Part shown: in pieces, positions 1 to 4,921 of the stretch
Layout: the number at the start of each line of letters is the position of its first letter
Numbering within the stretch: the stretch's first letter is position 1
From: Planctomycetota bacterium
GTDB lineage: Bacteria > Planctomycetota > UBA1135
NCBI GenBank assembly: GCA_029243845.1
Contig: JAQWRF010000072.1
Location: 1 to 5,805, forward strand
Length of the DNA stretch: 5,805 nucleotides
Direction: 5' to 3'
Program-made: the position numbers and the translations under genes
The notes under the pieces: model-generated
Databases searched by the model: none
What the model was told of the DNA's origin: nothing
Seen by the model: the letters and a program-made list of their open reading frames with translations, nothing else

Positions 1-1023
1 AGTGTTACCAAGGTGAACGTTAGAGCGCGATGTGGACGACATTTGGCGGCGACGCTCACTCAAATACTCTGGCTCGAGAAGTTGGCTAAGATCAGCCCGT
101 AAGTTATCAGGGTCTCCGAAATAAGCATTGCGATCGCGGAAACTTGCCGCTGTTGCTTCGCCTATTAACTGAATTGTTCGCGGGTCGTTGAAACCCCATA
201 CTTTCAATGGTGCCCCACTAAGTAATGACAGGGATTGTTGCAAGAACATGCCGCCACTACTAGGTAGTGATGCACATATCACTTCTTTACCTTGCCATTC
301 AAAACGGTGCGCTTCTCGCCACTGCGGCTGATAGTTTTCGAAATCGGAAGCGCTCAAAATGCCGTCGGGGGAGCTTATGCGTAATATTTCATCCACTATG
401 TAACCGTTACGCATGGCTTGATCACCACGTTCGGATATTAATTCTAGGCTATGCGCCAGCTCGGCTTGCTTAAACATTTCACCACCCCGCATCCTTTGAG
501 AACCGAAGAAGATGGCCCTGCATCCAGGGTCGAGCTGTAATTTGTTTTTATAACGTTGCAATCTATCGCACAAACTTTGACTTAACGTGAAACCATCTTT
601 GGCTAGGATATATGCCGGCTGAACTAAATCTTTCCAAGCCAACTTTCCATATTTTCGGTGGGCTTCCCACATACCTGGCACTGCGCCTGGAACACCTACG
701 GCCAGCCAGCCGAGTGTTGATGAGCCAGGATTGGCGTTGTACATATCGGAACTCGCTGCAGCTGGGGCGGTCTCGCGGAAATCAAGGAATGAGTCACTGC
801 CATCGGGAGCATGATAAACAAGAAATCCGCCGCCGCCGATGTTGCCAGCGTTAGGATAAGTCACTGCAAGCGCAAAGTGAATCGCTACTGCAGCATCAAC
901 TGCGTTTCCACCTTTAGCCAAAATTTCGAGTCCAACTTGGGTGGCATGGCGCTCGGCAGTAGACACAGCCCCCGATTGAGGATTGGCAAAGCTCGCGAGG
1001 CACAGAATTGCTAGTTGAATCAT
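1..1023 (-). CDS. ggt: Gamma-glutamyltransferase (glutathione hydrolase), large-subunit part, 3' end outside window
   Basis: Ntn-hydrolase that cleaves or transfers the gamma-glutamyl group of glutathione and related compounds; the proenzyme cuts itself into large and small subunits. The 341 visible codons carry family landmarks in order: GGNAVDAAVA (38-47), GNIGGGGFLVY (60-70), LDFRETAP (80-87, whose R83 matches the arginine that binds the glutamyl carboxylate), GVPGAVPGMWEAHRKYG (110-126), LPSSGG (253-258) and RDRNAYFGDPD (296-306). The last codon in the window, Thr341 after GN, lines up with the catalytic Thr that starts the small subunit, so the small subunit lies outside. The large subunit (about 340 residues) is somewhat shorter than in E. 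coli (Thr391). The ATG at 1023 is the only usual start, because the frame upstream closes with TAG at 1048-1050. The N-terminus is hydrophobic (residues 2-13) but has no basic residue, making a very short or doubtful signal peptide, so periplasmic export is uncertain. It is divergent from the 5-oxoprolinase operon. Confidence 0.95.
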   Translation of the reverse strand, partial: MIQLAILCLASFANPQSGAVSTAERHATQVGLEILAKGGNAVDAAVAIHFALAVTYPNAGNIGGGGFLVYHAPDGSDSFLDFRETAPAAASSDMYNANPGSSTLGWLAVGVPGAVPGMWEAHRKYGKLAWKDLVQPAYILAKDGFTLSQSLCDRLQRYKNKLQLDPGCRAIFFGSQRMRGGEMFKQAELAHSLELISERGDQAMRNGYIVDEILRISSPDGILSASDFENYQPQWREAHRFEWQGKEVICASLPSSGGMFLQQSLSLLSGAPLKVWGFNDPRTIQLIGEATAASFRDRNAYFGDPDNLRADLSQLLEPEYLSERRRQMSSTSRSNVHLGNT

Positions 1024-1060
1024 GGCGATAATTCTAACATATGCATGCTATCCTATACGC
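1024..1060. promoter_or_regulatory. Divergent intergenic region with overlapping candidate promoter cores
   Basis: Only 37 bases separate the ggt start (1023, minus) from the preferred prenyltransferase start (1061, plus). On the minus strand 1039-1031 reads TGTTAGAAT, an extended -10 (TG-N-TAGAAT, 5 of 6 against TATAAT). It ends 7 bases before the ggt ATG, so transcription would begin at or near the start codon (leaderless). On the plus strand GATAAT at 1027-1032 is a 5-of-6 match to a -10 box and would start RNA near 1039, giving a leader of about 20 bases. No convincing -35 boxes are seen for either, and no Shine-Dalgarno precedes either start. The two -10 candidates overlap, so the promoters could exclude each other. 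All of this is motif reading by eye. Confidence 0.4.
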
Positions 1061-1064
1061 ATGC
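1043..1064. repeat. Pair of GCATGC palindromes around the prenyltransferase start
   Basis: GCATGC occurs at 1043-1048 and again at 1059-1064, with start points 16 bases apart. Each copy is its own reverse complement. In RNA the two copies could also pair as a 6-bp stem with a 10-nt loop that would include the ATG at 1061. It could be an operator pair or a start-masking hairpin, but six-base palindromes are common and this may be chance. Confidence 0.25.
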
Positions 1065-1960
1065 CTCCGTTGTTACATAGCTTGCGCATTCGTCACTGGA
1101 CCAAGAACATCGTGGTGTTCATTGGACTCGCTTATTCTGGCCATGCGCTAGATCCGGCTTACTTGAAAAATAGTTTGCTTACTTTTGTGGCGTTTTGTTT
1201 GGCATCAAGTGCTATTTATTTACTGAACGACATTCTTGATCGCGAGCGCGACCGCAATCACCCAACGAAGTGTTTACGCCCTATCGCCAGCGGCAAGATG
1301 TCCGTTGGCTTCGCTATTGCAGTGGCAACCGTGCTGGCAAGCATAGCGCTATATGTCACGTCTTGCCTGTCAGATGCCTGGATGGCTATCGCTTTGTATT
1401 TCGCTTTACAGGCGCTGTACTCACCATGGCTTAAGCATGTTTACTTGGTTGACGTATTCTGCATCGCCGCTGGCTTTTCACTACGTGTACTGGCAGGTGT
1501 CTGGGCAATCGATATTCCGGTATCGCCATGGCTGATAGCGGTTACCGTGCAGTTAGCTTTGTTTTTGGCGCTGTGCAAACGCCGCGCCGAAGTTAGCTCT
1601 CTAGGTGAAAATCATAATGCCATCAGCCAGCGACCCACTCTAGCTGCGTACAATTCGAAAGCTACCGATTTAATGGTAGTGATCATGGCATCTTCGGTGT
1701 TAATCACTTACACGCTTTACACTTTGCTCCCAGCAGCAGTCATCGCCGCTGGCAATCCCGAATTGATATCACGCGCGGGCATGACTGGCATGGTCGCCAC
1801 TCTACCCTTTGTGTACTTCGGAATTATGCGCTACCTACACCTCGTTTACGGTGAGGGCAAAGGCGAACGCCCCGAACGCTTAGCGACCATGGATTTGCAC
1901 CTAATCTGTTGCGCACTTGGCTTCGCTGCTACTGCGGGTTACTTAATTTACTTCAGGTAA
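1061..1960 (+). CDS. UbiA-family prenyltransferase, decaprenyl-phosphate phosphoribosyltransferase type
   Basis: Integral membrane enzyme of the UbiA superfamily. Its closest recognisable group moves 5-phosphoribosyl from PRPP onto a polyprenyl phosphate (the DPPR synthase step toward polyprenyl-phospho-arabinose in mycobacteria). From the start used here it has 299 residues, the usual length. The first Mg/diphosphate motif is NDILDRERD (56-64; N56, D57, D60, D64), followed by HP at 67-68 and RPIASGKMS (73-81). The second conserved region is YSPWLK (120-125) with LVDV (129-132) and LR at 141-142; KRRAE (173-177) follows. About nine hydrophobic segments can be seen, near 16-27, 37-56, 82-101, 105-121, 127-147, 155-172, 203-226, 240-259 and 280-297. 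An in-frame ATG at 1022 would add 13 residues, but 1061 fits the family N-terminus (short, then LRxxHWTKN) and avoids overlapping the ggt start. The actual prenyl and sugar substrates are inferred from family only. No DprE1/DprE2-type partners are in the window. Confidence 0.9.
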   Translation: MPPLLHSLRIRHWTKNIVVFIGLAYSGHALDPAYLKNSLLTFVAFCLASSAIYLLNDILDRERDRNHPTKCLRPIASGKMSVGFAIAVATVLASIALYVTSCLSDAWMAIALYFALQALYSPWLKHVYLVDVFCIAAGFSLRVLAGVWAIDIPVSPWLIAVTVQLALFLALCKRRAEVSSLGENHNAISQRPTLAAYNSKATDLMVVIMASSVLITYTLYTLLPAAVIAAGNPELISRAGMTGMVATLPFVYFGIMRYLHLVYGEGKGERPERLATMDLHLICCALGFAATAGYLIYFR

Positions 1961-3040
1961 ATGAGCGACAAATCTAAAGTCGCGGTGGTGATTGCCAGTG
2001 CTGATAGCATTCATCAAGACATCGCACGCGTTTGCGATTTAGGTGGAGCGGCCGAAGCATTGCCGAGTAATTCTACTGTTATCCTTAAAGACAACATCAC
2101 TTGGCACAAACCTTTCTTGTCGGCCAACACTACTCCGTGGCAACTTGAAGGCGCGGTAAAGTGGTTACAGAATAACGATCGCGAAATGGTGGCGGTGCAT
2201 AACGATACTGTTGTAACGGACCCGCACGAAGGTTTAATTAATCTCAAGCTGCAACCGGTTTACGATAAATATAATATCGAACAATTTTTCGTCAACAATC
2301 CAGAAAGCGTTAAATGGAATAAGTGGCGCCCACAGGGCCAGACACCTTGGCTAGATAAAGTGTATCCCGAAGGTCCTGAATTCCCTGAAATGTTTCTCGG
2401 GAAAAGCATCTTACATTTACCGACGGTAAAAACACATGTTTACACCACTACCACTGGTGCAGTGAAAAACAGTTTCGGCGGGCTGCTCAACACTCGCCGT
2501 CATTACTGCCACACTCACATTCACGGAGTTCTGGCCGACTTAATCGCCGTACAAAAAGAATTGCACAGCGGCATGTTTGCGATTGCCGATGGCACCTTGG
2601 CGGGTAACGGAGCCGGTCCTCGCACCATGCATCCCGTAGAAAAGAATGTACTGATTGCTTCGTCCGACAGTGTCGCGATGGATGCCGTCGCCGCGCGCCT
2701 AATGGGTTTTGACCCTTTCGAAATTGGATATTTGCGTGAATGCGCCGAACGTGGCTTAGGCAATGTCGATGCTGCCGATATCGAGATTGTCGGCGATGAT
2801 GTCGAAGCGGGCTGGGGATTCTCGGTAAAAAATAATTTTGCGTCGAGTGTCGGCAATTCGATGTGGTTCGGGCCGATGCGTTATATCCAAGATTTGTTTT
2901 TCAAAACGCCATTGGTTAATTTATTCATCAAAGGTTCAAGCGTTTACCACGATGATTATTGGTGGGAGAAGCATGGCGTTAAACGCATGCAGCATGTCGC
3001 TGAAACTAGCCAATGGGGCAAGCTATTCAGTGAATATTAA
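1961..3040 (+). CDS. DUF362 domain protein
   Basis: A 359-residue protein of the DUF362 family, whose biochemical role is not established. Family landmarks are the N-terminal segment ILKDNITWHKPF (41-52), then LHLPTVKTH (151-159), TTTTGAVKNSFGG (162-174), ADGTLAGNGAGP (209-220) and a run from ASSDSVAMDAVAARLMG (233-249) to GYLRECAERGLGN (256-268). Many DUF362 proteins carry 4Fe-4S ferredoxin motifs. This one has only three scattered cysteines (25, 183, 261), so an iron-sulfur cluster is unlikely. There is a histidine-rich stretch at 181-188 (HYCHTHIH). The C-terminal 75 or so residues are aromatic-rich (YWW at 313-315) and could be a family-specific tail. No signal peptide is evident. The ATG follows the prenyltransferase TAA directly with no spacer, so the two are probably translated together. 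Function unknown; I would not assign a reaction. Confidence 0.88.
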   Translation: MSDKSKVAVVIASADSIHQDIARVCDLGGAAEALPSNSTVILKDNITWHKPFLSANTTPWQLEGAVKWLQNNDREMVAVHNDTVVTDPHEGLINLKLQPVYDKYNIEQFFVNNPESVKWNKWRPQGQTPWLDKVYPEGPEFPEMFLGKSILHLPTVKTHVYTTTTGAVKNSFGGLLNTRRHYCHTHIHGVLADLIAVQKELHSGMFAIADGTLAGNGAGPRTMHPVEKNVLIASSDSVAMDAVAARLMGFDPFEIGYLRECAERGLGNVDAADIEIVGDDVEAGWGFSVKNNFASSVGNSMWFGPMRYIQDLFFKTPLVNLFIKGSSVYHDDYWWEKHGVKRMQHVAETSQWGKLFSEY

Positions 3041-4238
3041 TTGTGACCTTGGCGAGGGCTTAGCCAATGACGCCAAGCTAATGCCCTACTTGCATGCGTG
3101 CAATATTGCATGCGGTGGACATGCTGGCGACAAGTCCTCCATTCACGAAACCGTAAAGCTAGCCATTGCGCATAACGTTTTAGTTGGCGCGCATCCGTCC
3201 TTTCCTGATCGCGAGAATTTTGGACGCGCCGCAATGGAGATGAGCGCAGATGATTTACGTTCTAGCTTAGTAGCGCAAATAGAATTAGTTCGCGATGCAT
3301 GTTCGCAGCAAGGCATTCGGCTAAATCATGTCAAAGCACACGGCGCGCTTTACAATTTAATGTGCGAAGATCCTGAGTTGCAAAAGACTGTCGAAGATGC
3401 GATTTGTTGCGTCGATGCTGATTTGCCGATTTACGCCCCACTGCTTTTCAAGTCTACGCGCTTGAAAGTTATTAGCGAAGGATTCGCCGACCGCGGCTAT
3501 CAAGAAGACGGAAGGCTACTGCGCCGTGGGGAAAAGGGTGCGCTGATTACGGATGCCGCACAAGCGTTATCGCAGTCGCGTTCACTATCAAACTTTGACA
3601 CACTGTGCGTGCATGGTGACAATCCCTCTGCGCTTGAAATCGTCAAAACCTTAAGCCAACGCTTAGTCAAGTATGTGCCTTACGGCGAGGACCATTACTT
3701 AATGCAATGGCCACAAAAGATTCATCCTAATATTTTGTGGGCGGTGCTAGCGGCCAAAGCAGCCTTGCGTATGGCATTTCCGAATGTAAAACTTGTTCAT
3801 GCTTATTGTTCCTTACTGATTCAGCATCGTGACTTAGACAAAATAAAACAAGTCATTGATGCAAGCGAGATTGTTGAAGTGGTCGGCAAGGTTCATCACG
3901 TCGAAGTAGATTACGCAGTTGCTGAATTAGCCGCGGCCGTCGAGCTAAGCGCAGATGAGGTTATTCGCCTACATAGCGAGCCAGAATATCTCGTTTACTT
4001 CCTAGGCTTCTTGCCCGGCTTCCCCTATTTGGGTGGATTAAACCCGCGCCTACATCTTCCACGACTCACGCAACCCAAGCAAAACGTCGCTGCCGGTTCC
4101 GTAGCAATCGGCGGTCAACAAACCGGCATTTACCCCCAACAGTCTCCTGGTGGATGGCACGTTATTGGGCACACCGACTTTGAATTATTGCCCACTCCGT
4201 TTGCGGCTGGCGATCGTATAAAATTTATTGCGCGATGA
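3030..4238 (+). CDS. pxpAB: Fused 5-oxoprolinase subunits A and B (PxpA-PxpB)
   Basis: PxpA, PxpB and PxpC together hydrolyse 5-oxo-L-proline to L-glutamate with ATP in the cytoplasm. Here A and B form one 402-residue chain. The LamB/YcsF (PxpA) domain spans about 1-212: NCDLGEG (4-10), NIACGGHAGD (25-34), GAHPSFPDRENFGR (53-66), VKAHGALYN (101-109), FADRGYQEDG (152-161) and CVHGD (193-197). The KipI-type (PxpB) domain follows with almost no linker, about 213-402: EYLVYFLGFLPGFPYLGG (319-336), GSVAIGGQQTGIYP (356-369), SPGGWHVIGHT (372-382) and a GDRIKF end. Both parts are shorter than the separate E. coli proteins (244 and 218 residues). The GTG at 3030 puts the start where family members begin and overlaps the DUF362 stop by 11 bases. 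In-frame ATGs at 2994 and 2973 are alternatives; the latter has GGAG four bases upstream, but that lies in DUF362 codons. The frame stays open back to 2838, so the start is uncertain. Confidence 0.94.
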   Translation: MNINCDLGEGLANDAKLMPYLHACNIACGGHAGDKSSIHETVKLAIAHNVLVGAHPSFPDRENFGRAAMEMSADDLRSSLVAQIELVRDACSQQGIRLNHVKAHGALYNLMCEDPELQKTVEDAICCVDADLPIYAPLLFKSTRLKVISEGFADRGYQEDGRLLRRGEKGALITDAAQALSQSRSLSNFDTLCVHGDNPSALEIVKTLSQRLVKYVPYGEDHYLMQWPQKIHPNILWAVLAAKAALRMAFPNVKLVHAYCSLLIQHRDLDKIKQVIDASEIVEVVGKVHHVEVDYAVAELAAAVELSADEVIRLHSEPEYLVYFLGFLPGFPYLGGLNPRLHLPRLTQPKQNVAAGSVAIGGQQTGIYPQQSPGGWHVIGHTDFELLPTPFAAGDRIKFIAR

Positions 4239-4921
4239 AATACCCCTGCGAAATAATTAGCGATGGTGCGATGACCCTTCTCACAAGCATGCCGCTTGAT
4301 ATTAAAGCGGCACACTCCGCTAACAGCTACGTCGGCAACAGTGCCTCAAGCCAAGTCTTTGAGATCGCACTGCGCGGCCCCAAGATTAAAGTCAGCGGCG
4401 AATATGCCATCGCAATTTGCGGCGCCGACCTTTCGCCATGCATAAACGGCGAAAGGATTAACAACGGCCAAGCTTACATCGTTAGTAAAGGCGACATCAT
4501 TAGCTTCGGCAAAAACAAAAGCGGCATACGTGCTTACCTAGCTAGAGGCGAGTCCGCTGGCGAGGGTATCCCTTACGCCCTGCCTATGTCTAACATGCTG
4601 CAAGTTTCCTCAGCACCTGAGTTTGAACAATTGCCCCAGCATTTGGTGGCCTCGTTGTTCAGCCATAAGTTTACTGTTTCGGCGCTAGCCAATCGCATGG
4701 GCGCGCAGCTTGAACAGCGACTTGCAAACGAGCTCGACGCCATAATCACTTCACCCGTCATTCCCGGAACCGTGCAATTAACTCCCGACGGACGGCTGAT
4801 TATTTTACTTACCGACTGCCAAACTACTGGTGGATACCCGCGGGTGCTGCAACTTAGTCTTGAGGCGTTGAGCGTTATGGCGCAACTCGGTCCGGGCGCA
4901 GAGTTACAATTTCGCCGATGA
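4235..4921 (+). CDS. pxpC: 5-oxoprolinase subunit C (KipA/biotin-dependent carboxyltransferase-like), compact form
   Basis: Third subunit of the ATP-dependent 5-oxoprolinase. The 228 residues show the family core: AN..VGN (29-35), FEIALRGPKI (42-51), CGADLSPCINGE (62-73), GIRAYLARG (97-105), the FTVS...NRMG pair (146-156), IPGTVQLTPDG (176-186) and TDCQTTGGYPR (193-203). The PGTVQ...QTTGGYPR block is the clearest signature. E. coli PxpC has about 310 residues. Two conserved pieces are missing here: the N-terminal TTVQDxGRxGxxxxGxxxxGAxD stretch, reduced to a short lead-in at 11-28, and the VAGGIDVPPVxGSxSTDL segment after the GIRAYLA motif. The ATG overlaps the pxpAB stop as ATGA, indicating coupled translation. 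No frameshift is visible, so this looks like a genuinely short version rather than a broken gene. Whether it is active alone cannot be told. Confidence 0.93.
   Translation: MKYPCEIISDGAMTLLTSMPLDIKAAHSANSYVGNSASSQVFEIALRGPKIKVSGEYAIAICGADLSPCINGERINNGQAYIVSKGDIISFGKNKSGIRAYLARGESAGEGIPYALPMSNMLQVSSAPEFEQLPQHLVASLFSHKFTVSALANRMGAQLEQRLANELDAIITSPVIPGTVQLTPDGRLIILLTDCQTTGGYPRVLQLSLEALSVMAQLGPGAELQFRR

Noticed and set aside
267..1014. Plus-strand open frames of 67-80 codons
   Set aside because: Antisense to ggt, which has clear family motifs through the whole stretch; the products show no recognisable pattern.
1020..1040. Six-codon minus-strand ORF ending in an ATGA overlap with the ggt start (possible leader peptide)
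   Set aside because: Too short to distinguish from chance, no ribosome binding site, and it would compete with the candidate -10 box at the same bases.
1022..1060. Longer prenyltransferase N-terminus from the ATG at 1022
   Set aside because: It would add 13 residues not typical of the family and make the start overlap the ggt start codon; the ATG at 1061 gives the usual length and N-terminus.
2441..2457. Small inverted repeat CACCA...TGGTG
   Set aside because: Five-base stem inside the DUF362 coding region encoding a conserved Thr-rich loop; no T-run or regulatory context.
2521..2856. Open minus-strand frame of 111 codons
   Set aside because: Lies entirely inside the well-supported DUF362 gene (its 3' part), shows no recognisable domain, and is Ser/Ala/Pro-rich as expected for antisense of this coding sequence.
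2838..2972. Upstream extension of the PxpA-PxpB frame to an ATG at 2838
   Set aside because: It would overlap DUF362 by about 200 bases, and the extra residues look like an out-of-frame reading of that gene (Cys/Ser/Arg-rich, no domain).
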